Of a DNA stretch of 64,000 nt, positions 1 to 10,914 are shown one piece after another. The notes under the pieces are model-generated. The model did no database searches, was not told the origin of the DNA, and saw only the letters and a list, made by a program, of their open reading frames with translations. Positions within the stretch are counted from its first letter, which is position 1; each line of letters begins with the position of its first letter. Origin of the DNA: Triops longicaudatus (taxonomy: Eukaryota > Arthropoda > Branchiopoda > Notostraca > Triopsidae). The translations under genes and the position numbers were made by a program. The stretch lies in assembly GCA_022885665.1 (NCBI GenBank), contig JAGQDJ010000079.1:155965-219964 (forward strand). The letters run 5' to 3'.

Positions 1-141
1 GTTAGGACGTCAAGTTTGAGCTTGTACTATTACTTATGCAGTTGTCGTTTCGTTAAGCTGTTTGCCAGTGTTGCGCGAAAATAGTTTGGCGAAAGAATAC
101 AGTCGGAATATTCTCGGAATTTAAAGTTAAGTACATAGAAA

Positions 142-3100
142 ATGCCTGCGTGGCTCTTGTGGTTGGTGCTAGGTGCCCCGGTAATCGCCGCAATAGTAAA
201 ACTTACGGTGCGTCCGCCACGAAGGCCTAAGCTGCTAACTACTCCTTATACACGACCAGGCACGTAATTCACTTGAGCTGTACTAATACTCGCTCATATT
301 CCGTATTCAGGTCCATGGCATTTTTTAAAGCGCATTACTGCCAGGATTTTTCTTATCCGAAGGCGTCGAAGATTGCCGCGCCTGATTGACACATATGATG
401 TGAAGTCTAATTCGTACTCAAGACTTGGTATAGCCCCTTCCGAAAGGGAAGAAGCCATGGAGTCACCAAGGGTTTTGACACATCGAGAAGTAGGAATTGT
501 ATACTAGAAAACTATTTTTTGGAGGAACGATTTCTTTTAGGCCGAGGATGGAATGTTCATTTACGGTACAGACAAAGCTGGCAACAGCCTTGACCTAAAG
601 TTGCATCGTAAAATCGGGCGCTTAGCGGAGGTCTTCTTTATTTTTAAGCTCTCTGATGGAACTACTTACCAGCTGCCTGGTTCTTTTTATAACGTTAAGT
701 ATTTAAATAAATTATTCTAATTAAAATTGTAGGAGCACCGGATACTCTCATTACTAATACTGACGGCAAGTCGTTTACGGCGGGCGGTATTAAGCTTCTA
801 GTCATTGAGCCAATGAGAAAATGGCGAGTTTTATTCAACGGTTTGGTTAGAAAAAGTAAAGGACAGCATGAAGAAATTGTTCACCTTCGGATGAATTTTA
901 TGTACGGTTGACCGTATCAATTATTTGCTTTTCTCAACGCCTAAGAATTATGCTGCTGTATTTAGTTGGACGGCCTTTAGCCGGCCTTACGAATTTAAAC
1001 GCGAATTTAGCCGTGGGCTACTAGCAGAAGCCATGGCTAGGGAATTGTGGCGAAGTCGTATGAACTGGAAACTGATGTGGTGAGCTTAACGTTATCTTCT
1101 GTTTATTCAACCTATTCGCTGCTTGTGTCTTCGTGTTGATCTTTGCTAGCATCTTGTGTTTCAGTCACTTTTCATTCCTTCTTTGTCTGTTGATCATTTA
1201 AGCCATTATTATCTAATCGCAAAACGTCCTATAGCGAGTCACCTTGGGACGGTTTTGATCAGTGGGGCACGCTTTACGGGTTTTATCAAGAAGGCGTTGA
1301 TATTAAAGAGCACATCGTTCATTTACGGGGATTACGACAAAGAAGATGGGGTAAAAGCAATCCGGCCACGTTGCACCGAACTTTGTCCCTAGTTGTCAAT
1401 GCTCCTGACGGAACATCCGTCTGTATTAATGCAATTAGTGACTCATCGAAATTAACACAGTAAGTTTGCATTTACTTGAGCAAACTACTTGAGCACAGTA
1501 TTACTAATCTGACTTAGCGAGGTCTGGGGACACGTGTTTCACCCAATGGGACATGTTACTCGGGTCACGTCATGCGACTTGGACTTGAAAGATATTGGAG
1601 AAAGCGGAACTTTGCCCCGGCATTTTACCATACGCTTAGCAGCTCGGTTTACCTCGTATCACTTAATTGTTCACCTCACGGGAAATGAAGTAGAGACCTT
1701 TAGCGGAAGACCTTGGGACAGAAGAACGCAGCATTTCTATTGTCAAGCAACTTTAAATGCTCAACAATGCAGAGCTGTTTTATTACTCAACAATCGGTAG
1801 CTTGTTTACATTTCTGCGGACAACTAGAAAATTTTTGTCCATAGTTTCTTGGGCCAGAGCACGTTAGGCAATGTCCAGTCGGTTCCATTTCTGGGAGAGC
1901 CTGATCGCGAGCCGGTTATAGACGAGCGAAAGCTTCTTTTACTTCCTTTTGAAAGCGAAGGCTGCAGGTTTTCTAGCTTGGTCGGCGGTAAAGGATCATC
2001 GTTAGCTTTGCTGACATCGTTACAAGGAAAAGCTGGTCTACCTCAGGTAATCCCTTTCCTGTTAATTGTCAAATCGAACAAACTTCCCCTGTTAATTGTC
2101 AATTCGAACAAAATGTCCGATTTTCCACTACTGTTACTGCCGACGTACATTGAAGCCTAACGCTCTGATGATTTTAAATTTTTCCATTTTGTGGTAAAAG
2201 TATCCGTCCTGAACACCAGATTTTTGAGAAATAAAGTTTAAATTCGTTTGGAAATTTCCACTTTTCTTAAAAAAAGTTGCCAGTATTAATTCTTCCAGAG
2301 AGACAGCAACATTTTTTCCTATCACCTTTTTCGTGTTTCTCCTGATAAACGTTGTCATCGATTAATTGATAAATTTGTCATCGATTTAGAGCGCAAATTT
2401 TAAAACTAGGTCCTTTTCGTAGTTCATAGTGCCCAACGGATTCAGTATCACACTTACTGCATGGAAAAAGCAAATCGGCTCTAGTCTGGAAATCGCAGCT
2501 GCCTTACGTCGTGTTGAAGATGTTGCGCGTGGCCGAGTTGAAGGCAGCCTGGAGGAAGCCTGCACTAAGTATTTATTTCTGTAAGATGTCAGGTGAAATT
2601 TTAACCAGCAAATTTAGAGCTACGGAGCTAATAATGGAGACAGACATGGACGGCGACATCCGTTCGGCAGTAGAGGAAGCTTTAAAGAAATTCGATTTGG
2701 GGAAATCACGTTTTGCTGTTCGTTCTTCAGCTTTTGGAGAGGATGGCGAAGCTTTGTCGTCAGCAGGACAAAATGCAACCATTCTAGGTTGTACCGGAAT
2801 TGATAGCATTCTCAAAGCTACCGTGCAATGTTGGAGTTCTCTTTTGTCTTTCAACTCCGTAGAGTACAGGAGGTAATTTCGTTTCTAGTTTGAAAATTTT
2901 CAGGCCTACGAAGATAATTTATCTGGTTAGACGACATGGTCAAGAACTCGTTCCAGGGATGAGCGTGGTGGTACAAGAAATCGTGGATGCGAACGTTGCT
3001 GGTGTCCTATTCACTGTCGATCCTTCAACTGGAAATCCTGGCAGAATGATTATCACAGCTAATCACGGACTTGGCGAAGTAGTTTCGTACAAAATAAAGT

Positions 3101-5790
3101 TTACGTTGTCTTATAACCTCTTTACTAGTCAGTAGTCTCTGGCAGCTCGGAACCTGATACGATAATTCTTGAGAGGACATATAGCAATGTTTTAAGCGTT
3201 TTACAAAAAACAGTTGGTGCGAAGAAGACGAAAACTGTACTAACAGGTTCGATCGTGTTTATTTCTGTGCATAGTCACTTATTTCTCGCGTACTTAAGAA
3301 TCGGGCACGACGGAAGTCGAGGTTTCCAGCGAAGATGCATCTGCCCTATGCTTAGACGAGAATCTGTGTTTGCAGCTCGGGAAACATGGGGTCTACCTTG
3401 AGCAAGCGTTTGGAAGTCCACGTGATATCGAATTCGCTATTGCACAAGTAAAGCATTCTTTGACGTTTATTACTTGCATTTCATTTTTTTTTTTTATTTG
3501 TTATTTGGCACAGGGGAAGATTTATCTTTTGCAAGCTAGGCCCATTACAGCCTTGGGTAATTGGACTGATTTCGAATTAAGCCATGAACAAGATTCACCA
3601 ATCATTTGTGATAAAGAGTACCTCACCAAAGCAAATACCGGGTAAGAAATGCCATATAACAGCGTGCAACTAATCGTAAGCTGTTTTTAGGGAAGTCATC
3701 CCGGGAGCGTCCTCTCCTTTGACGTTATCAACGTTATGTCGGCTTTTGGACTTGGGTATTCAGAGGAGTTTAACAGAGAAAATTGGTAGACCATGGGAAG
3801 TTTGCCCTTGGGTGATCAAGCAGACCGGCTTTTCACAGTATCACGTATTTCTCAACGTCATCAACACTATGCTCAATTCCCCAGAAGAAAAACTAAACAT
3901 CGCAAACTATGCGGTTGATATGGCAGTATTTGGCCACATCGCAACGGACGAAAAGTTGCACTCCTTAGGTGTTGCAAGGTTCGGAGTCCTTAATGTTGCG
4001 AAGAAATTTTGGAGATACTATTACATCTTGCACGTAATATAGTCAGATCGCAGTTTCCTTTTACTTCAGTTTTACTATAGGATTTCTTGTTCAACCGCAA
4101 GAGGACGAAGAAGGCCGCTGCGAGGTTTGAACACTTCAATGTTCCAGCTGAGAACTTTCACGAAGCTGAAGACTTGTATCACTGCATTTGTAGAAAACTA
4201 CCCGAAATGCTTAACGTAAGAAGTTTGAAATATTTGATTCACAGAAGCTTTTACGTCGGAAAATTCTTCACTTTCTCGTAGATGAGTTACATTCACACCC
4301 AGACCAGTGAGGTAGCAACGACTGCGCAACTTATTGGTTTTATTCTCTTATTGGATGGAAAAACCGAGCTGACATCCGAATTACTGTCTGAAGTATCTGT
4401 ACTCTTCTCATCGTGTGCAGATGTCGAGTCTGCCGAAGTTCCTATAGCAATGAAAAAACTCGCAGATGCCGTCAAGGCATCTGAAGAATGCATGGAGTTT
4501 TTGGAGATGTCTGCCGATGTTGCTGCCGTCTGGCTGCAGACTCATCCCGGTAACCCCGGAGTCCAATATCGAGATTTTATTAAGAGACATGGGCATCGGT
4601 GCATTAGAGAAGTAAAAGTTTTTTTCTTTTAATGGACAAATGCAATGACGGTTTCTTTCCTTCAGTTTGACTTCGCTGTAAAACCGTGGGGATTAGATCC
4701 ACGCAGTTTAGTATCTATTTTGCAATCCATGATTCGTGTACCCGATCAACATTCCAAAAAGAAAGCTGAAGACGAATGGAAAACGGTCTTAAATCGTTTT
4801 AAGCCGAGTATACAGTAAGTCGTGCATAAAGTGGAAACATCGCCTGCCATGATTTCTGTTGCATTTCTTTCGTCATAAGGCGCGCATTGCGTTGGATTAT
4901 TCCCATGTCTCGAACAGCGATAGGCTGTCGAGAGCAGACCAAGTCTCTGCTAATTCGCACAGTTCACGCGTTCCGCTTAGCATACCAAAGACTGGGCAGC
5001 TTACTCGTATATGAAGGCAAACTCCCTGAAGCTGACCTCATTTATTATTTGTCACATTACGAAGTTGGATTACTAATTAGAACGCGAGACCCTCAGCTTA
5101 TTTCTAAGTAAGTCTGCTTAGACGTTAGAATGGCAAGGTTGAAAATACACCGTGGTGTAATTTCTCTAGAGCTATCCGACGCCGTAAAATGCAACAATCT
5201 TGGGATTCTCTACAGTTTCCTGAAATCTGCATCGGACTGCCTCAACCGGTGAGTTTGCAGTACATTAGTGCGATGTTAATTATTAGAATACCTATAGGAA
5301 AACGAGAAGAGTGACGTCGATACGACCGGAAGTACAGTGTCCTTAAAAGGTACTCCGGTCTACCGAGGAAAGGTTAAAGGAATTGGAAGAGTTGTACTGA
5401 CGTTGGAAGAGGCCAAGTCCATCCAACCAGGAGATATACTTATTACTCGTGCCACAGATATCGGATGGAGCCCATATTTCCCGCTCCTTTCAGGGGTTGT
5501 AACGGAACTAGGTGGACTCATTTCGCACGGTATACAACAATCCTGCCTTTTTGTCTTTAAAAAATTACGTATTTTTGTTTTCGGAACTAATAGGGGCAGT
5601 TGTCGCCCGAGAGTACGGTCTCCCGTGCATTGTGGGAGCTCAGAAAGCTACGCAGCTATTTCATTCAGGTAATCAATATTTTTCGTGTATTAGGCGAATA
5701 CTAACACAGTATTAATCCCCGAACACAGGCAACTTAGTGGTGTTAGATGGAAGTACCGGTATTCTTTCCAAAGTTGATTCGGATTCTTAG
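142..5790 (+). CDS. PEP synthase / rifampicin phosphotransferase-like protein, 23 exons
   Basis: Exons 142-259, 311-489, 541-679, 733-901, 966-1079, 1235-1459, 1518-1796, 1845-2046, 2423-2568, 2609-2872, 2904-3078, 3129-3246, 3299-3447, 3514-3641, 3691-4033, 4081-4215, 4282-4611, 4666-4814, 4880-5107, 5170-5248, 5298-5529, 5594-5668 and 5729-5790 join to 1345 codons with all phases matching. The N terminus is a hydrophobic anchor (MPAWLLWLVLG). An unassigned region follows (about 100-410), then the PPDK-type ATP-binding domain (GGKGSSLALL near 455, AVRSSAFGED at 560, QARPIT at 766). An HGHR motif lies at 1064. The C-terminal swivelling domain has GGLISHG with the expected phosphohistidine at about 1300. 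Known family members move phosphate from ATP through this His to pyruvate or an antibiotic hydroxyl; the substrate here is unknown. Exon 1 joins in frame only through a GC-AG intron (donor at 260), the weakest junction. AATAAA lies at 5863. Confidence 0.9.
2058..2112. repeat. Tandem duplication, 30-bp period, in an intron of the PEP-synthase-like gene
   Basis: Two copies of a 25-nt unit beginning CCTGTTAATTGTCAA start at 2058 and 2088 and differ by one base. They lie just inside the 376-nt intron that follows exon 8, which is one of the longest introns of this gene. No function is apparent. Confidence 0.85.
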
Positions 5791-5957
5791 TCCCCGTTTA
5801 GTCACAAATGATAGTTCAGTGCATGGAGTGTCAAGCAATACGACATTTGAATAAGTAGTTGCAATAAAATTTCTTTCGATTCGTAAGGCTATGGTCACAA
5901 GGCACAACAGTTCAAGAAAGCAAACGGTATATAATTTTTGTAGGGCCGTCCAAAGCG

Positions 5958-6445
5958 TTACGGCAGTCGTTCGGCGTTCTTTGGTTTTCGTTTGCAGCAA
6001 CTGCAACAACCTCGCGATTTTTCGTCACTTTCGCAACAGAGATAAGATTTGCGACAACAGCAAATTATGAACACAACGGCCGCCACCATAAAGAGAATAC
6101 CACCCCAGATTTTTACTTGTTTTGACCTTACAAAATACACAAAATATGGAACATATTTTTCATTTGTTGTTTATGATATCATAATAATTTACATGGTTGC
6201 GGTTACGGCCGGAGTTTGGCAGCAAGACGGTCCACGTGAATCTTTGCAGCAACTTTCATCTGCCTGGCAAGTGTAGACATTATTCGGATCATCAATCGGT
6301 TCCGCTTCGTTGACGACACATTTTAAAGCTATGGACAATTATAAATTAACCTGCTCCAGCATTGAAATGGATAAAATTTACACAAAGCTTGTGCAAACAC
6401 GCAGACGAATAATAGCGCGCAGAAATGTATGCTCGATGGCTTCAT
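5958..6445 (-). CDS. Small Cys-rich type I membrane protein, three exons
   Basis: Exons on the minus strand are 6445-6382, 6328-6193 and 6126-5958, separated by introns of 53 and 66 nt; phases match and give 122 residues. Residues 1-20 form a signal peptide (MKPSSIHFCALLFVCVFAQA). The short ectodomain has a single Cys followed by two CC pairs (YTCQADESCC, then SCC). One transmembrane helix follows (WGGILFMVAAVVFIICCC), then a tail crowded with Cys and Lys/Arg. The order C...CC...CC, membrane, Cys-rich tail resembles the VOPP1/WBP1/shisa-like membrane adaptors, but I see no PPxY motif and do not claim orthology. It converges on the PEP-synthase-like gene and lies upstream of RPL14 in the opposite orientation. 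The first exon is supported only by its signal peptide, phase and splice sites. Confidence 0.7.
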
Positions 6446-7139
6446 TGTGTAGGGCAAAGTTACACGCAAAAAAATTGCGTTGCCTGAGATGTGAGAGAAC
6501 TTAAAGACAAGAGATCTGGTTACAAACTAGCTGTCACAGCGAGGTCAGAAGGTCATGGGAGTTGTGTAGCTTTTTTTTAGCTAGGTTGTTTCCTGGGTTA
6601 CAGGTCAATACAAAGGAACAATTTGCTTTTTGAGTTGCGCTTAAGTTTTGTCGATTGGGGATGGCTATTCGGGACTTGCGCATTTCTAGATGGCTGCATT
6701 GAATTTCGTCAGTCTTCGACTTTACAAGTCTGCAATTGCACCTTTCGCAGAACTGACAAGCGTGAATTTAGTAACCCATCTTTTTGAAAGATAACAGTGA
6801 AGCTAAATCCAAGGAAAATACAAAATTTTCCTTCTATCATTCCAAATATCGCTTGAAAAAAAGCAGTAGACTTCAGTATTTAGGTTAATTAAGCTTACTA
6901 TTGTAAATTAACTAAATTTACTATTGCGATAGCCAAAGAAATAAGACATTTACACAATTTCGGGGAATTTGTTCGGGGTTAGAAAAGCACTGATAGAAGC
7001 ATTCCCCTGGAGTCCATTCAAATTTGGAGCCAAAAAAGCGCTAGTCGAAAGGATGTCGGATAAAGCAGAAAACTGTAAGCTAGAGCAGGCGTTGGCAGCC
7101 CTGCCTCAGTCTTCATCTTCCGAGTGTGTGCACGTTGAA

Positions 7140-8300
7140 ATGGTGAGTGTATTTTGTCTCCAATATTTACGTGTTTACTTCACATTTCCTGAACGTAAAT
7201 ATAAAATTTAAAGAGTACAAGTGTAGCTTATAAATGATGAACCAATTTTTCAGTGATAGGAATTGCCGGCTGATCGATATATGAAGCCGAATTTATTCTG
7301 AAAGCAAACAGTTTACACTAGCGTGCTAGCCTCATTACCACGAGACTTCTAGTAACCAGGTGTACTAATTTTGGAATTTCTTTATCTTTAGCCGTTCAGA
7401 CGGTTTGTAGAAGTCGGCCGCGTGGTGTACATCGCCGAAGGCCCGGATAGCGGCAAAATCGCGTCCATCGTCGACATTATTGACCAGAATAGGGTGAGTT
7501 TATGAGCTTAACGTGCGGAACATCTTAAACAATAATGTGTTACTTCACCACCTCTAATGATGAACCTTCATTTAATGATAGGAATTGCCGGCTGATCGAT
7601 ATATGAAGCCAGCTTCTAATCTGAGATTTTTATTTTAAAATTTAATTACATTTATCTTGAGCTAGACCGATACTAATATACCACGTGTTCTTTGTTAGGC
7701 TGTTCTTGATGGACCTAGCAGCGGAGTTAACCGTCAATGCCGTCGTTTCAATGAATTGCATTTGACTGACTTCTGTGTCAAGATCCAGAGTGGTGCCTCG
7801 ACACATGCAGTTCGCAATGCTTGGGCTGCCGCTGAAGTCGACAAGAACTGGACTGCCACCTCCTGGGCCAAGCGTATCGAAGCTCGTCAAAAGGTAAATG
7901 AAGAGTTTGGATGAAATATAGAAAGCTGTAACGTGTTATGCCAGTTATATGATGATGTAATTTGCGTCTGAGTAACCTTTGGTGGTCACATGCCTGGTGT
8001 CCTTTAAGCCAAAGAATTACGCTGCTTACAACCTTACTTCTGAGGCACACGTTACTGAAGTTTTCTCTCGAAATGGTGAAAGAAGAAACACTAATTTCCT
8101 TTCTCCTTTTGCAGCGTGCTTCCCTGACCGACTTGGAACGATTCAAATTGGGTAGGGCCAAGCAAGCCCGCAACCGTTTGGTTCGAAACGCCTTCACCTC
8201 CTTGAAGCGTTTGGGTTCCAAATCCAAGAAAGTTGCTCGTGATCATGCCCGCGTTCCCATGTTGCGGAGCAAGGCTAAGGCAAGCAAAGGAAAGAAATAA
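7140..8300 (+). CDS. RPL14: 60S ribosomal protein L14 (eL14)
   Basis: Coding exons are 7140-7142 (the ATG alone), 7392-7493, 7699-7893 and 8115-8300, giving 161 residues. The protein opens M-PFRRFVEVGRVVYI and continues with VDIIDQNRAVLDGP, ELHLTDFCVKI and WAKRIEARQK, aligning along its length with animal eL14 and ending in the usual Lys-rich tail. An exon carrying only the start codon is, as I recall, also the human RPL14 arrangement. A pyrimidine-rich stretch (CTTCATCTTCC, about 7111-7121) just upstream could be a 5' TOP-type start. Introns of 249, 205 and 221 nt each hold a C/D-box snoRNA, making this a snoRNA host gene. AATAAA overlaps the stop codon. NBN ends convergently 183 bp downstream. 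Confidence 0.95.
7226..7305 (+). ncRNA. C/D-box snoRNA in RPL14 intron 1
   Basis: C box TGATGA is at 7235-7240, an internal D' CTGA at 7270-7273, and the D box CTGA at 7298-7301. A short terminal stem forms between GCTT (7226-7229) and AAGC (7302-7305). The element lies wholly inside intron 1 in sense orientation. The guide just before D' (GGAATTGCCG) can form ten pairs, including one G-U, with the universally conserved 18S rRNA segment CGGUAAUUCC of the 530 loop. By the box+5 rule the methylated base would be the U of GGUAA, which I recall as human Um627 (guided by SNORD65); that equivalence is from memory. The block is duplicated in intron 2. Confidence 0.75.
7552..7630 (+). ncRNA. C/D-box snoRNA in RPL14 intron 2, paralogue of the intron 1 copy
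   Basis: C box TGATGA is at 7558-7563, D' CTGA at 7592-7595 and D CTGA at 7621-7624. A 35-nt block (7576-7610) is identical to 7254-7288 in intron 1 and covers the D' guide and D' box. The guide before the terminal D box differs between the copies, so the pair share one predicted target and may differ in the other. The terminal stem is weaker than in copy 1. Confidence 0.75.
7940..8048 (+). ncRNA. SNORD16: U16-like (SNORD16) C/D-box snoRNA in RPL14 intron 3
   Basis: C box ATGATGA is at 7949-7955, D' CTGA at 7968-7971 and D box CTGA at 8040-8043; GCC and GGC flank it as a possible terminal stem. The guide before D' contains GTAATTTGCG, exactly complementary to 18S rRNA CGCAAATTAC. The box+5 rule points to the first A after CGC (human Am484 from memory). 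The short C-to-D' spacing, this guide and a long central region match my recollection of vertebrate U16, which sits in a different host (RPL4). Confidence 0.75.
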
Positions 8301-8482
8301 ATGTAAGAAGATTGTACTGCAACGTGCTTTGGTTCAGCAAATTCCATCTTGACACAATACACTTGCAGGTTCTGTCAATGAATTTCTTCTATAATAATCT
8401 GTATTTGCAACGTAATCAAGGTATATAAAATTAGCAAGTCGTATTTGAACAAAGCAAACACGCCGGTTTCTCTCGTGTGAAA

Positions 8483-10855
8483 CTACATATCAACAGTAGC
8501 GAAGCCATCACGCCCGATTATGAGTGGTGCCAAGGTGTACTTCTTGCAGGTTTGCTATGATGGAAGTTATTAGTTTTACATTTGACTGATAGTTAGGTAT
8601 TTACTTTCGTGAAACGTTTCTGACTCCGTGAGGAGGTAGGCTCGGATATTGTGAGGCGAGTGAACGTATCGGGTCGGAAAAAACTTGCCAAAGTTACTGT
8701 GGAATCAAGATCGTGGATTCTTGGTGCACGACTTGAAGACGAAAAAGTCGTTGAGTTGCTCGTAACGTTATTCGCTACGTCAGCAAGATTATTGGCTGGG
8801 GGAGACCTATCCCGAATTTCCGTTCTTTTCTCTTCTACGATAACTGCTGTTAGTAATCATGCGAAACAATAGCAACGAAAAGCATTTTGTACCGTTCGCC
8901 GATTTGTTCATCGTTATCGGCACAGGCGGTAAGATAGTTGGTGTAGTATTCTCTATCTCAGGAGGTCGTTGAGTATCTGAAGTTGAAGTCTCGACAGGAA
9001 GACTATTTAGTCGGTGCCTCTTTTCAGTCGAAAAGGAATCGTGATTGACTTTACGTTTGGCCATTACAATCTCTTGTAAGACTGGTTTTGACTCCATCTG
9101 CGACTGGACTAAATCTGCATCAGTTTCAACTGTCTGAGTGTTACTTGCTAGTGACTTAAAGCGTTTAGGAAGAGGGAAACTGGACTCCATTTCTGAATCT
9201 GGTTCACGCTTAACTTGAGTAGCTAGAGTTCCAGGTTGTGTTTCAGAAGTAGAGCTGCTTGGCACAGGTGGGGCCACCGGGGCAGTTGGCGCCAATGTTG
9301 TAGTAATTTGCGACTTTTGTATACTTCGCAAGGATTGAGAGTATACATCAACGGATGGATTGCAATAACGAGACGCGGATCCGAAAGCTATTGCCAGGCC
9401 AACTTCAGACTCGGGAACAAGTCTTTTATTGGCCCCGGTTACAATGTCTGGAACGAAAGAATCTTGTTAGTCCCAAAGTGCGCCAACTGAACTAGGACCA
9501 ACCTCGAGCCCTGGATAATAACTCGGTATCTTGGGCATTGTCAGCCACCGGTTGATTGTTCCAATCGACCATAATAACATCGCTCTCCGATAGCCTGCCA
9601 ACCCAGCTTTGATCAAGTTTCACAACGCTGCCGCCTGAAACCCATTCCAAAAAGTTAAACCTAGTGAGCTAATTTTTCTTAAACTAGTTTTACTTGCTAA
9701 AATAATTCCGATTTTTATCCGTTTTAATTGTTTTGGTGATGCAAAGACGAAAGTTTTATTTTTAAAGATGGAGGACCGCTCAATATTCGGGAGCATAGAC
9801 ACCCCTTGCTGAGATAACTGTGGTTCGTTCATTTTCGGTTGGTAGTTCGTGACCATTTTCTGGTAGTCAAAAGATGGATTATTCTTCCAGTCTGCGAAGA
9901 ATGCCGGGGTGACGATTGGTTTGGCTGCTGCCAATGCGCACATCACCTGTATTATCTGCTGATTATGGCCATATGCTTCAAACATGCTGGTATTTTTACC
10001 TTTGGAGTGTACGTTAATTCGCGTACTACAAGGTGTGTAGTAGAGACTTGCCATTCTGAAGTCAGTTTGCCCCCAATAGCTGTTAGGTTAGAGCCGAGTT
10101 CTCGCTTCAGAACTTCTGGCAGCAGAGACGTCGTTACCATTAAAGGAATAGAATGTAATCTAGAAAAAAAGGAAAAACCACGTTATTTCATGACTTAAAA
10201 ATCTAATTAAAAAGCCATATACTTCAAGCTACTTTTGTTTCTTCCAAATTGTACAGTGTCTCCAACATTTACATCCACGGGCGAGTTGGCGGCGATTTCT
10301 TTACCATTCACATAGGTATTGAATCGAGAGGCCAAATCTTCTAGGACAACTCTGGCCGATCCCGTAGCCGTGTTTGCCTACATGTAATCTTACTAAATGG
10401 CAAGTTAAGTCAAGAGTCAAGTACTGGTAGCTGAACCGAAATTTTCGCATGGCGTCTGCTAACTGATGCATCCTCATTAAGCGTTATGTCACCTTCTTTA
10501 CGTCCAACGATATAAACCTGATTAGGCAATAAATGCCATTCTTCGTCTGCATAAACAAGAAGAGATCAATAAATGGCGCGCAGGGTAAGGTGTCCTGAAT
10601 TACTCTTATTGCAGTGCTTCAGCACGAGCATTTTTCCCACACACACATCGAAGTTTTGAAAACTTTTCCAACTAACATGCCTTGCGGCAAAATAGGAAAA
10701 TAGCTTGCAGCTGTGTGTAAGATACCGCTAGGATACGTCACGGAGCGCCTGCGCAGAACGTAGAGCTGAGCACTTTGTTCTCGTCGAACTTCCGTCCTTA
10801 GCAGCCTAACGCCAGACATCGACCACACTGCCAGCGCTCTATCAGCTTCAGCCAT
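8483..10855 (-). CDS. NBN: Nibrin (NBS1), MRN-complex subunit
   Basis: Exons from 5' to 3' are 10855-10726, 10546-10425, 10377-10223, 10159-10000, 9946-9694, 9634-9503, 9447-8893, 8846-8605 and 8554-8483, giving 606 residues. An FHA domain comes first (VYIVGRKEGDITL, VSRRHAKI, RFNTYVNGKEI). BRCT modules follow (LLPEVLKRELGSNL, AKPIVTPAFFADWK, IFKNKTFVFASPKQ). Next come a long Ser/Thr/Pro-rich linker and a basic C-terminal segment (RSQKRFTK...LAPLIIGRDG) resembling the MRE11-binding region. Nibrin targets MRE11-RAD50 to double-strand breaks and activates ATM. The intron between 8893 and 8846 is only 46 nt and carries a perfect TACTAAC branch site. The protein stops soon after the MRE11-binding-like segment, and I see no acidic ATM-binding motif. 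The first Met is chosen as the most upstream in frame. Confidence 0.9.
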
Positions 10856-10914
10856 TTGCTAGAACAGTTGAACGGACTTAGCCTCACAAAGGCAATTTGT
10901 GCAATATCAGGAGA
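10856..10914. promoter_or_regulatory. Bidirectional NBN/TOP1 promoter interval
   Basis: Only 59 bp separate the NBN start codon (10855, minus) from the TOP1 start codon (10915, plus), so both 5' leaders and at least part of the core promoter must lie here or overlap the opposing coding exon. No TATA box is visible. Coordinated transcription is an inference from spacing only. Confidence 0.75.

Noticed and set aside
2164..2215. TGATGA and CTGA in intron 8 of the PEP-synthase-like gene, suggesting a further C/D snoRNA
   Set aside because: No terminal stem, no guide I could match to rRNA, and the short AT-rich interval makes chance boxes likely.
6969..7211. 80-codon plus-strand ORF overlapping the RPL14 start
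   Set aside because: It lies in the RPL14 leader and first intron. The RPL14 model with a start-codon-only exon explains the ATG at 7140, and the ORF crosses the intron donor at 7143.
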